Shown here in pieces: positions 7,672-13,446 of a stretch of DNA of 13,446 nucleotides. A program made the translations under genes and the position numbers. Each line of letters opens with the position of its first letter. Position 1 is the first letter of the stretch. The stretch is from Thermoplasmata archaeon (GTDB taxonomy: Archaea > Thermoplasmatota > E2 > DHVEG-1): contig JAUWGL010000007.1 in assembly GCA_030606465.1 (NCBI GenBank), forward strand, positions 1 to 13,446, read 5' to 3'. The notes under the pieces are model-generated. The model made no database searches. It worked only from the letters and a program-made list of their open reading frames with translations, and was not told the origin of the DNA.

Positions 7672-7694
7672 TTCGTTTAATGCTGTAAAACGAA
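7672..7694. promoter_or_regulatory. Inverted repeat behind the UPF0147 gene
   Basis: Seven-base arms TTCGTTT and AAACGAA around a nine-base loop, starting eight bases after the stop codon. It could fold in RNA as a weak 3' stem or serve as a protein-binding dyad. No T-run follows, so a bacterial-type terminator is unlikely. Confidence 0.35.
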
Positions 7695-7705
7695 AGGTTT
7701 ATTAT

Positions 7706-7720
7706 GTTGAAAGGTTCAAC
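7706..7720. promoter_or_regulatory. Perfect dyad in the promoter of the endonuclease IV-like gene
   Basis: GTTGAAAGGTTCAAC is a 15-base dyad with perfect six-base arms and a three-base centre. It lies right after a TATA-like TTTATTAT (7698-7705) and before the Shine-Dalgarno AGGGGA (7734-7739), i.e. over the likely transcription start, which is where an archaeal repressor would block polymerase. Confidence 0.4.
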
Positions 7721-7747
7721 TATATTGAAATTTAGGGGATTGTGTTT

Positions 7748-8620
7748 ATGATTAGAATAGGACCAGCAGGTATACCTCTTTCTTGTAAGGGGCGGACGAA
7801 TAAGGATGGGCTTGTGTATACAAGAGAATTTCTTGATTTAAATGCTATAGAGATTCAGTTTGTTCGTGGTTTGTATGTTATGAAGGATGAAGAAGCACAG
7901 TTTATGAAGGATTTTGCTGATATAAATGATGTTGAATTACATGTTCATGCTCCATATTATATCAATTTAGCAGGTAGTAATGAGGAGGTTGACTTAAGTT
8001 TAGAAAAGATTTTGTTTTCTGCGAGACTTGCTGATAAAATGGGGGCTAAAACCGTTGTTGTGCATCCGGGTTATTATGGCGAGCATAGCGCTAAAAAAAC
8101 AATGAAAAAAATTGTTAAGAATGTAAAAAAACTTCAAAGTACTATCAAGAAAGAGAAGATTAAGGCAAAAATTGGTCTTGAAACAATGGGTAAACAAAAG
8201 GTTTTCGGGAGTCTTGATGAAATCATTGAGATCTGTCAGAATGTTAAAGATGTTTTTCCGGTTGTAGGTTTAGGTCATATTCATGCGCGGACTAATGGAG
8301 GTCTTAAGAAACGTGAGGATTTCGAAGAGATTTTTGAAAAACTTAAGCCTCTTAAATTGAAGGAGTATCTGATACATATGACTGGTGTGTTATATGAGAA
8401 TGGTAATGAATATTATCATCTTCCAATTAAGAAAGGGGATATGCCTTTAGCACCGTTTATTGAGATCGTTCTTGATAACGACTATGATGTCACTTTTATT
8501 TCAGAGTCCCCTCTCCTTGAACATGATGCAGTTTATATTAGATTGCAGGTTGAAAAAGCTATTATGAAACGGACAGAAAGAGAAGAGGCGGACTACCGGG
8601 ATCTCTCGGAGATTATATGA
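7748..8620 (+). CDS. Endonuclease IV-like (AP endonuclease family 2) TIM-barrel protein
   Basis: TIM-barrel protein of the endonuclease IV/xylose-isomerase-like superfamily, 290 residues; annotated in archaea as deoxyribonuclease IV, which incises DNA at abasic sites. Expected metal ligands in this numbering: His67 in HVHAPYYINL, His106 in VVVHPGYYG, Glu145 in GLETMGKQ, His177/179 in GHIHAR, His210 in LIHMTG, His224 in YYHLPI, and Glu253 in SESPLLEHDA. Where relatives as I recall them have Asp-x-x-His (Asp179 of the E. coli enzyme), this protein has Gly174 (VVGLGHIHAR), so one ligand appears lost. The ATG at 7748 is preferred to an in-frame GTG six bases earlier because of Shine-Dalgarno spacing. 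It overlaps hxlB by ATGA, so the two are translationally coupled. A sugar-phosphate role is an alternative. Confidence 0.8.
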   Translation: MIRIGPAGIPLSCKGRTNKDGLVYTREFLDLNAIEIQFVRGLYVMKDEEAQFMKDFADINDVELHVHAPYYINLAGSNEEVDLSLEKILFSARLADKMGAKTVVVHPGYYGEHSAKKTMKKIVKNVKKLQSTIKKEKIKAKIGLETMGKQKVFGSLDEIIEICQNVKDVFPVVGLGHIHARTNGGLKKREDFEEIFEKLKPLKLKEYLIHMTGVLYENGNEYYHLPIKKGDMPLAPFIEIVLDNDYDVTFISESPLLEHDAVYIRLQVEKAIMKRTEREEADYRDLSEII

Positions 8621-9180
8621 GTGAAGAAATGGTTTTCAATAAATCAATTGAGTATACTCAACGTAAAATAAAGGATATTTTGAGTCAAGTACCTCATGAT
8701 GATGTTGAGAAAATTAAGGAGTTATTTTTTAATTCTAATCGTGTTTTTGTTTATGGCGCAGGGCGATCTGGACTTGTTGCTAAAGCTTTTGCAATAAGAC
8801 TTGTACATCTTGGTTTTCAAACATTTGTCATTGGTGAAACCATTACCGGGCCTGTACAGAAAGGAGATCTTGTAATTATTGTCTCAGGATCAGGTGAGAC
8901 CATCCCGGCAGTTATGACCGCAGAAATCACACGAAATCTTGGAGCAAAGGTTGTATCTATAACTGGTAAAAAGAAATCTGGGATTGCAAAATATGCAGAT
9001 ATAACATTGTTTATTTCTGCAGTGTGCAACGACATTGAAAGAAAAAAATATGCACCGCTTGGAACTCTTTTTGAGGCAAGTGTATGGATTTTACTTGATG
9101 GCATTATAGCTGATCTATTAGATAGTAAAAATGAAACAGAGGGAAACATGCGTTCCCGTCATGCTACTCTTGAGCAGTAA
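8617..9180 (+). CDS. hxlB: 6-phospho-3-hexuloisomerase
   Basis: SIS-domain isomerase interconverting D-arabino-hex-3-ulose 6-phosphate and fructose 6-phosphate. In many archaea it works with hexulose-6-phosphate synthase to make ribulose 5-phosphate in place of the oxidative pentose phosphate pathway. The 187 residues match the family length. Signature blocks: YGAGRSGLVAKAFAIRL (46-62), VSGSGET (89-95), YAPLGTLFE (145-153) and the typical tail NMRSRHATLE (177-186). Its ATG lies in the ATGA overlap with the upstream endonuclease IV-like gene, so it has no promoter of its own. The synthase partner is not in the window. It is convergent with the SemiSWEET gene, only eight bases away. Confidence 0.92.
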   Translation: MSEEMVFNKSIEYTQRKIKDILSQVPHDDVEKIKELFFNSNRVFVYGAGRSGLVAKAFAIRLVHLGFQTFVIGETITGPVQKGDLVIIVSGSGETIPAVMTAEITRNLGAKVVSITGKKKSGIAKYADITLFISAVCNDIERKKYAPLGTLFEASVWILLDGIIADLLDSKNETEGNMRSRHATLEQ

Positions 9181-9188
9181 AAAAAGAT

Positions 9189-9449
9189 TTATGAGTATAT
9201 TTTTTTAAGAATTATTAGACCAATTGAGCAGCTGATGCTGAATATATTTGCAACAATTACTGCTATTGAATGTATTAATATTCCATAAATTAGCCAAAGT
9301 GTCATACCAATTGCTAGAACAATTGGCATAAAATATGATATATCATCTAGTTTTTTTGTTTTAAAACCCTTGATTAGTTGAGGTAGAAAACCAATAGATG
9401 TAATTAATGCCGCTGTTAAACCAATGAGTTCTACTGTTGTTGAATCCAT
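9189..9449 (-). CDS. SemiSWEET sugar transporter
   Basis: Half-size SWEET protein of 86 residues that dimerises in the membrane to move sugars down their gradient. It forms one three-helix bundle: helix 1 about 7-27 with the Pro23-Gln24 motif (GFLPQLIKGFKTK), helix 2 about 38-58 (MTLWLIYGI), helix 3 about 61-81 with Asn68 in VANI. The DDIS after the first helix and LWLIYG in the second are family marks. It lies 53 bases behind the LOG-family gene on the same strand; an oligo-T run and a TATA-like AATATT between them suggest separate transcription. Confidence 0.9.
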   Translation of the reverse strand: MDSTTVELIGLTAALITSIGFLPQLIKGFKTKKLDDISYFMPIVLAIGMTLWLIYGILIHSIAVIVANIFSISCSIGLIILKKIYS

Positions 9450-9492
9450 AAAAACAAATCTCTCATCTCAAATTCAATATTAAGACTTTTCC

Positions 9493-9499
9493 AAAAAAA
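9493..9499 (-). terminator. Oligo-T terminator after the LOG-family gene
   Basis: Seven A on the plus strand read as T7 on the minus strand, three bases after the stop codon of the LOG-family gene. Confidence 0.4.
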
Positions 9500-9502
9500 T
9501 AA

Positions 9503-10183
9503 TTAGCATATATCCCATTTTTGAAGATCGCATTTATATTTTTTAAAATTCAGGCAGATATCATCTCCTTGCTCATATCCTTCATGAAATCTTTTAATAA
9601 TTCTAAAAGCATCAAGACTGTCTTTTGCCAAAAAAATATTATTTAGATCTTTTTTTTCTAAATATTTTTGATTTAGCGGATATTTTTCCACCCATTTGAG
9701 AAACTCAGCCCATATATCACCTAGTAATATTATTGGTATATTACAGATCTGTTTTACTTGAACAAGCTGCCAGGTGTATACAAATTCTAAAAGCGTTCCC
9801 ACTCCACCAGGCGCAACAACTACAACATCAGAAAGGACCATGAATGTGTCAAGGCGGCCTGAAAAATGATGGAATTCTTTTTTGATATCAAGATGTCTGT
9901 TTGGTTTTTGTTCACGAGGAATTCTAATATTTAAGCCGATGGATTTTGTTTTATCACAAGTTTTTCGTCCATCAATATGACCTTTATTAGCCGCCTTCAT
10001 TATACCTGGGCCACCGCCTGTTACAACATCAATGTTTTCTAATGCTATCATATGCGCCAGTTTGTAGATTTCTTGATATATAGGATCATATTCCCTTATT
10101 CGTGCTGAACCAAAAATTGCTACACGGAAATGTTTTTCATAAACTTCAATATCAGTTTTGTTTTGATCCATTATTTGTCCCAT
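9503..10183 (-). CDS. LOG-family nucleoside-5'-monophosphate phosphoribohydrolase
   Basis: Rossmann-like enzyme of the LOG family (formerly labelled lysine decarboxylase), members of which cleave the N-glycosidic bond of (cytokinin) nucleoside 5'-monophosphates. The 226-residue protein shows VAIFGSAR (21-28), VVTGGGPGIMKAANKG (53-68) and the hallmark PGGVGTLLE (125-133), with Arg110 before it. The nucleotide substrate in archaea is unknown. Two starts are possible: the first ATG at 10183 lies immediately after AGGTGG, which is too close, while an in-frame ATG at codon 5 has GGGA about six bases upstream and AGGTGG about 13 bases upstream. A TATA-like TTTTATA lies at 10221-10227. Confidence 0.88.
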   Translation of the reverse strand: MGQIMDQNKTDIEVYEKHFRVAIFGSARIREYDPIYQEIYKLAHMIALENIDVVTGGGPGIMKAANKGHIDGRKTCDKTKSIGLNIRIPREQKPNRHLDIKKEFHHFSGRLDTFMVLSDVVVVAPGGVGTLLEFVYTWQLVQVKQICNIPIILLGDIWAEFLKWVEKYPLNQKYLEKKDLNNIFLAKDSLDAFRIIKRFHEGYEQGDDICLNFKKYKCDLQKWDIC

Positions 10184-10258
10184 TCCACCTGGTTTTCATT
10201 TTTAACATTAGTTTTTTGTTTATAAAACTGTAGTAAAAATTAACGTTATGTTTTTGTA

Positions 10259-10266
10259 TTAAATAT
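10259..10266 (+). promoter_or_regulatory. TATA box for tRNA-Pro
   Basis: TTAAATAT lies 25-32 bases upstream of the mature tRNA 5' end, the usual archaeal tRNA promoter distance. Confidence 0.45.
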
Positions 10267-10290
10267 CAATATTGCATATTCAAAGTATTT

Positions 10291-10363
10291 GGGCTCGTAG
10301 GGTAGCTTGGCATCCTTGTACCTTGGGGTGGTATAGACTTGAGTTCAAATCTCAGCGGGCCCA
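10291..10363 (+). tRNA. tRNA-Pro (anticodon GGG)
   Basis: The 73 bases fold as a complete cloverleaf. Acceptor stem GGGCTCG pairs with CGGGCCC, with discriminator A73 and no encoded CCA. The D arm holds A14 and G18-G19. The anticodon stem GTACC/GGTAT closes a seven-base loop TTGGGGT, placing GGG at 10325-10327, which reads proline codons CCC and CCU. The T arm is TTGAG-TTCAAAT-CTCAG. No intron is present. The final 19 bases are shared with the tail of a broken integrase gene on the other strand. Confidence 0.95.
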
Positions 10364-10698
10364 TCAGTCATCAATAGGAGAGATTCTGCCAAGGGTGCTA
10401 TCATTTTAAGATTGCTTGGATTTACAGGATCTTCAATACCCGGGTTTCGAACAGCTTGTTTTAGATCTTGCTCAACGGTATGTAGGTATCTTCCAGTGGT
10501 TTTAATTGAGGTATGACCTAGGATATCCTGTACTATTTTTATGTTCACACCAGCTCGTAACATATTAGTTGCTACATAATGTCTAAAACTATGAGGATGT
10601 ATCTAATTTTTTCCTGCTTTTTTACCGATTTCTTTTACTATCCACTGGAGATAATTTGATGTCATCCGTCCTTTTTTTGTTGTAAAAACATAATGTTT
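10345..10698 (-). pseudogene. Tyrosine recombinase (integrase) remnant, C-terminal catalytic part
   Basis: Minus-strand reading gives the end of an XerC/D-like tyrosine recombinase. Visible in one frame from 10698: KHYVFTTKKGRMTSNYLQW (beta-hairpin Lys region), an amber TAG at 10603-10605, then HPHSFRHYVATNML (His-x-x-Arg motif), VQDILGHTSIKTTGRYLH (LGH and the nucleophile Tyr). A TAA precedes KHYVF, and nothing upstream shows the first catalytic Arg or a core-binding domain. The gene is therefore both interrupted and N-terminally lost. An ATG at 10563 could still yield a 72-residue stub with no likely activity. Its final codons run into the 3' end of tRNA-Pro, as expected for an element integrated at that tRNA. 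Confidence 0.85.
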
Positions 10699-10817
10699 TT
10701 AAAATTCTTGCTAATTATTGATCCGAACATATAACAATAGTTTCCTATGTTTCTATTAATTTAATCAACAATTTAGAATTACACTTTATAGATTTTAGTC
10801 TAATCAGGATGTTATGA
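10699..10817. other. Degenerate gap between integrase remnant and secreted protein gene
   Basis: AT-rich sequence in which the missing front of the integrase would be expected. I see no convincing continuation in any minus-strand frame and no RNA gene; probably eroded or deleted integrase sequence. Confidence 0.35.
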
Positions 10818-12053
10818 TTATATTGAGTAAATATCGATTCTGTTGATTATTCTGGAAAAATTAGGTAGAAGCATATGTATTTTTTCTAGTATGTTGTTCA
10901 ACTTTTCTATAAGAATTGTTCTGAGATTTGTATTCTTGGACTTTCCTTTAATTATAAAAAATAGCCAGTTTATTTCTCCACCTGAAAAAACATAAGAAAG
11001 CTTACTAGATGTTTCTTTTAAAACACGCCCATCTTTTGAAACAGTGATAACACATCTATGCATACCATACCATTCATTTGGTGGAAATGAGTCTGCATCT
11101 GGATTAGGATCAGCATAGAAACTAAACTCTCCATCACTATTTGTCGTAATGGATTGTCCTCTGCAAGTCACTGTTGCACCGGCAAGACGAGCAGCATTTA
11201 ATATTACAACACCACTTACTTTTATTTGATCTTTCCACGGTTCATCATTAACAAGCCAATCAATAAAATCTCCAATTCTAGACAGATAATCCACAATGGG
11301 TCGAAATTCTGCCCCAATAGCTTCTAATGTAATTTTTACCCACTCGATTAATAAAAGTGTTTCATCGGTAAATGCTTGCGTAAGGTTTGCCATTGTATCA
11401 AGGAATGCCTTGATATTTAAATTGAATAAGTCTTCAATCGACTGGGAAAAATAATACATAGATACAGAAATGATTATATTAACAATAGATACAAATCCTT
11501 TAGCAATCTCCAGATTTTTTAGGCCTTGTATAAAACCAACGATAAGGTTTACACCTTCAACAAATAATGAACCACCGTCAGTGAAAAACTGATATACCCA
11601 TCCAAGTCTCGCCTTAATAAGTTCAATTATTTTGTTTACTAGATCTCCAAAAAGATTTTCGATTAAGCCACCATTTTTTACCCAATATCTATCAAGTAAA
11701 TCATTTAATTCTCCTTTGGTTGTGACTTCATCTAATTCTATCTCTGGAATAGGTTGATAACCATATTTTTCCGATGCATCTGCAAGTTGAACGATGTCTA
11801 CTTCCAAATAAGAACTAATTATTCCGTCTACAAGTTCATATGCATCGTCTTTATCTTCATCATCTTCAAAGTTAGTATCTATATAATTATATAATCCATT
11901 AAGTCCTTCTAAGGTTATAAAAAACTGTGGTGGGTCAACATTAGCAGATGAAATATTCTTCATTTTAGGCATATTAGCTGTTTTGGTAGCAGTTGTAACA
12001 GGAACCATCAGCATTATTAATGCTAAAAAACATGCGATAAAAACTTTTTTCAT
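10818..12053 (-). CDS. Secreted protein with carboxypeptidase-regulatory-like domain
   Basis: A 411-residue exported protein of unknown function. Residues 1-23 are a Sec signal peptide (MKKVFIACFLALIMLMVPV, likely cut near TTA/TKT). Residues 40-130 are acidic and helical. Residues 130-270 are long amphipathic to hydrophobic helices (NIIISVSMYYFSQS is the most hydrophobic), suggesting helical packing at a membrane surface. Residues 277-368 read as a carboxypeptidase-regulatory-like beta sandwich: VSGVV, ATVTCRG, TTNSDGEFSFYA, with Cys297 and Cys334 able to form a disulfide. The tail (about 376-411) is a basic amphipathic helix with LLPNFSRIINRI. GGGGGT lies nine bases ahead of the ATG. It sits next to the integrase scar and may be cargo of a former element, though that is inference. 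Confidence 0.7.
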   Translation of the reverse strand: MKKVFIACFLALIMLMVPVTTATKTANMPKMKNISSANVDPPQFFITLEGLNGLYNYIDTNFEDDEDKDDAYELVDGIISSYLEVDIVQLADASEKYGYQPIPEIELDEVTTKGELNDLLDRYWVKNGGLIENLFGDLVNKIIELIKARLGWVYQFFTDGGSLFVEGVNLIVGFIQGLKNLEIAKGFVSIVNIIISVSMYYFSQSIEDLFNLNIKAFLDTMANLTQAFTDETLLLIEWVKITLEAIGAEFRPIVDYLSRIGDFIDWLVNDEPWKDQIKVSGVVILNAARLAGATVTCRGQSITTNSDGEFSFYADPNPDADSFPPNEWYGMHRCVITVSKDGRVLKETSSKLSYVFSGGEINWLFFIIKGKSKNTNLRTILIEKLNNILEKIHMLLPNFSRIINRIDIYSI

Positions 12054-12080
12054 TTCTTTTTACCCCCTAATTCCTATCTG

Positions 12081-12116
12081 ATATAATATTATTGTACTAA
12101 CTGCTATATAATATTA
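12081..12116 (-). promoter_or_regulatory. Duplicated TATA-like promoter of the secreted protein gene
   Basis: The 11-base sequence ATATAATATTA (TAATATTATAT on the coding strand) occurs at 12081-12091 and 12106-12116. The distal copy would start transcription near 12085 and give a leader with the GGGGGT Shine-Dalgarno at 12063-12068. The proximal copy would start too close to the ATG to keep it. Confidence 0.45.
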
Positions 12117-12232
12117 CTGAGTTAAACATCGTTGATTACCGATATTTTCTTGAATTCCTTATGTATAAATAACGTTACGTAATTTCAGTAGACATATACT
12201 ACTTAACTTATTAACACTAATATACAATTTTG

Positions 12233-12286
12233 AAAAAAAAATAAAAAAAAAGAGAAATTTTGTAAAAAATATAAAAAAAGAAAAAA
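12233..12286 (-). terminator. Long T-tract terminator after the zinc-ribbon gene
   Basis: On the minus strand this stretch reads as repeated runs of six to nine T, starting about 30 bases after the zinc-ribbon gene's stop. It is the strongest archaeal-style terminator in the window and separates that gene from the secreted protein gene. Confidence 0.6.
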
Positions 12287-12314
12287 CAATTAATATTTTT
12301 TCTAATCCTTTTTA

Positions 12315-12467
12315 CTAAAATCTTCTTGGCTTACGCTTCTGATAACAGTCCCTACAATAAACTGGACGAGTACCATCTGGTTTAAAAGGAACCTCAGTTT
12401 CTTTGCCACATTCTGCACAAGTCACTTTGTGCATTTCCCGTGGCCCTCTATCATCATCTCTATACAT
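12315..12467 (-). CDS. CxxC-x17-CxxC zinc-ribbon mini-protein
   Basis: A 50-residue protein beginning MYRDDDRGPREMHKVTCAEC and ending YQKRKPRRF. Cys17, Cys20, Cys38 and Cys41 form two CxxC pairs separated by exactly 17 residues, the definition of the CxxC-x17-CxxC domain found in methanogens and other archaea and in some uncultured bacteria. The four Cys presumably bind one zinc ion. Function is unknown; the acidic start and strongly basic end suggest contact with nucleic acid or ribosome. GAAGGA about eight bases ahead of the ATG is a weak Shine-Dalgarno, and a TATA-like box lies at 12494-12504. Confidence 0.88.
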   Translation of the reverse strand: MYRDDDRGPREMHKVTCAECGKETEVPFKPDGTRPVYCRDCYQKRKPRRF

Positions 12468-12799
12468 TTCTATTTTCCTTCTTAAAAGCCCTTCTATATT
12501 TAATGAGCCTTCGTCTTAGGTCAATGTGTATTTGGTATATAACTATAACGTATGTTACGAAATCTAATTCTATAATCTGATAAAATAATATCTATCGAAA
12601 ATATAATAGTTAAAATATAAAAAGAAATATGAAGCGGAAAATATGGTTTAAAAAAATTTACAATGGAAAAAGCAATACCTACGATCAAAAAATAAACAAG
12701 GAAACACTATACAGCAATAATATATCTGCTACCTCCACCACATCGCTATTTTATGTAATTTTTATAAATAGAATTCTCTTATAAGTTATTGAGATATCT
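12468..12799. other. Gene-free divergent promoter region
   Basis: This 332-base AT-rich stretch holds the promoters of the genes on both sides. For the zinc-ribbon gene (minus strand), a TTAAATATAG-type box lies at 12494-12504, followed in the leader by GAAGG. For the AhpD-like gene (plus strand), TTTATAAATA lies at 12761-12770. A weak 51-codon frame from 12629 has no Shine-Dalgarno and spans the latter promoter, so I do not count it as a gene. No tRNA, hairpin or repeat array is seen. Confidence 0.5.
12761..12770 (+). promoter_or_regulatory. TATA box for the AhpD-like gene
   Basis: TTTATAAATA lies 30-39 bases ahead of the ATG, giving a predicted leader of only about 5-10 bases with no clear Shine-Dalgarno. 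Confidence 0.5.
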
Positions 12800-13357
12800 A
12801 TGCCCTGGATTAAAATTATCGACGAAAATGATGCATCTGAAACATTAAAAAGTTTATATGCAGAAATTAAAAAGAAACGTGGTAAATTGTCAAACATAAT
12901 GAAGATTCAAAGTTTGAATCCAGATGCAATGAAAAAGCATATGGATCTGTATCTTACCATTATGTTTAGTTCATCAAAGCTGACACGTGAGGAACGTGAA
13001 CTCATTGCTGTTGTTGTTTCTTCTGCTAATCACTGCAAATATTGTATCAATCATCATGGAGAAGCATTAGATCATTACTGGAAAAATAAAGAAAAGGTGA
13101 AAAAATTTACTCAAAACTATCGATCTATCACTCTTTCCAACAGAATTGATAAGATACTTGATTATGTTTATAAACTGACAAAGACTCCATCTGAATTAAG
13201 TAAGGCAGATGTTGATGTTTTAAAAAATCTAGGTATTTCAGATGAAGAAATTTTAAATATTAATCTAATCGCAGGTTATTTCAACTTCGTAAACCGTATT
13301 GCTTTAGGACTTGGTGTTGAATTTTCTGAAGATGAAACAAAAGGGTACAAATATTAA
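12800..13357 (+). CDS. AhpD/carboxymuconolactone decarboxylase-like peroxidase-related protein
   Basis: All-helical protein of 185 residues in the AhpD-like/CMD superfamily, close to the group annotated as peroxidase-related enzymes; likely a cytoplasmic thiol-dependent peroxide-reducing or disulfide-exchange protein. The catalytic pattern of AhpD is complete: Glu67, then Cys79 and Cys82 (HCKYCINHH), then His86, with the same Glu-x11-Cys-x2-Cys-x3-His spacing. The C-terminal half (TLSNRIDKILDYVYKLTKTP, then DVDVLKNLGISDEEILNI) is the partner helix bundle, ending NFVNRIALGLGVEF. No AhpC, peroxiredoxin or reductase gene is nearby, so the electron donor is unknown. A possible TATA (ATTATAAA, 13393-13400) for a further gene lies behind it. 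Confidence 0.88.
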   Translation: MPWIKIIDENDASETLKSLYAEIKKKRGKLSNIMKIQSLNPDAMKKHMDLYLTIMFSSSKLTREERELIAVVVSSANHCKYCINHHGEALDHYWKNKEKVKKFTQNYRSITLSNRIDKILDYVYKLTKTPSELSKADVDVLKNLGISDEEILNINLIAGYFNFVNRIALGLGVEFSEDETKGYKY

Positions 13358-13446
13358 CTAAATAAAATAATGTTCGTTCATGGAAATCGTACATTATAAA
13401 AACCTATTTTATTAAATAATTGAAGATTGTTGGATTAGATTTAATT

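Noticed and set aside
8817-9149. Minus-strand 110-codon frame opposite hxlB
   Set aside because: hxlB is clearly real from its SIS motifs; the opposite frame shows no family features.
10291-10363. Alternative tRNA fold giving anticodon TGG
   Set aside because: Shifting the loop by one base leaves mismatches in the anticodon stem; the GGG fold pairs fully and keeps conserved positions.
12229-12300. A-rich tract as an origin or repeat array
   Set aside because: Runs are irregular and sit just behind a minus-strand gene; a T-tract terminator explains them.
12629-12784. Plus-strand frame of 51 codons ahead of the AhpD-like gene
   Set aside because: No Shine-Dalgarno, biased composition from AT-rich DNA, and it covers the TATA box of the next gene.
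10364-13446. Complete integrated element with two attachment sites
   Set aside because: No second copy of the tRNA 3' end is found in the window, so boundaries cannot be claimed.
1-13446. CRISPR array, insertion sequence or toxin-antitoxin pair
   Set aside because: No regularly spaced repeats, transposase motifs or paired small toxin-like genes were seen on either strand.

Overview
The window is an AT-rich archaeal chromosome segment. The evidence is a Hef helicase-nuclease and a UPF0147 protein (both euryarchaeal markers), an archaeal-type leucyl-tRNA synthetase start, 6-phospho-3-hexuloisomerase, an archaeal CxxC-x17-CxxC mini-protein, TATA-type promoters about 25-30 bases ahead of starts, several leaderless-looking genes, and oligo-T runs behind genes. 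A euryarchaeal lineage, perhaps near Thermoplasmatota, is my best guess; the sequence does not fix it further.

Layout. Positions 1-557 (-) hold the start of leuS. At 650-863 (+) lies a compact unit (TATA box, Shine-Dalgarno, 36-codon ORF, oligo-T) that is too small for routine gene calling. Positions 865-3608 (-) hold an OPT-family transporter followed by an uncharacterised protein with an acidic N-terminus and a basic C-terminus. A soluble histidine kinase (3735-4604, +) diverges from the transporter. It is followed by a second compact small-RNA or small-protein unit (4611-4772) and a two-helix membrane protein on the other strand (4769-4966). Positions 5062-9180 (+) are a mostly housekeeping run: hef, a UPF0147 gene, an endonuclease IV-like TIM-barrel gene, and hxlB overlapping it by four bases. 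Convergent to this are a SemiSWEET sugar transporter and a LOG-family phosphoribohydrolase (9189-10183, -).

From about 10291 the window looks accessory. An intact tRNA-Pro(GGG) has its 3' end overlapped by the tail of a broken tyrosine recombinase, the usual mark of a past tRNA-targeted integration. Beyond it are a secreted protein with a carboxypeptidase-regulatory-like domain (10818-12053, -), the 50-residue zinc-ribbon protein (12315-12467, -), a gene-free promoter region, and an AhpD-type peroxidase-related protein (12800-13357, +).

No CRISPR array, insertion sequence or complete novel multigene system is evident. The points most worth a second look are the tRNA/integrase scar, the endonuclease IV-like protein with Gly in place of an expected metal-binding Asp and its tight coupling to hxlB, the two compact small transcription units, a recurring habit of Shine-Dalgarno sequences carrying their own upstream AUG, and a PCNA-binding-like peptide in the Hef linker.
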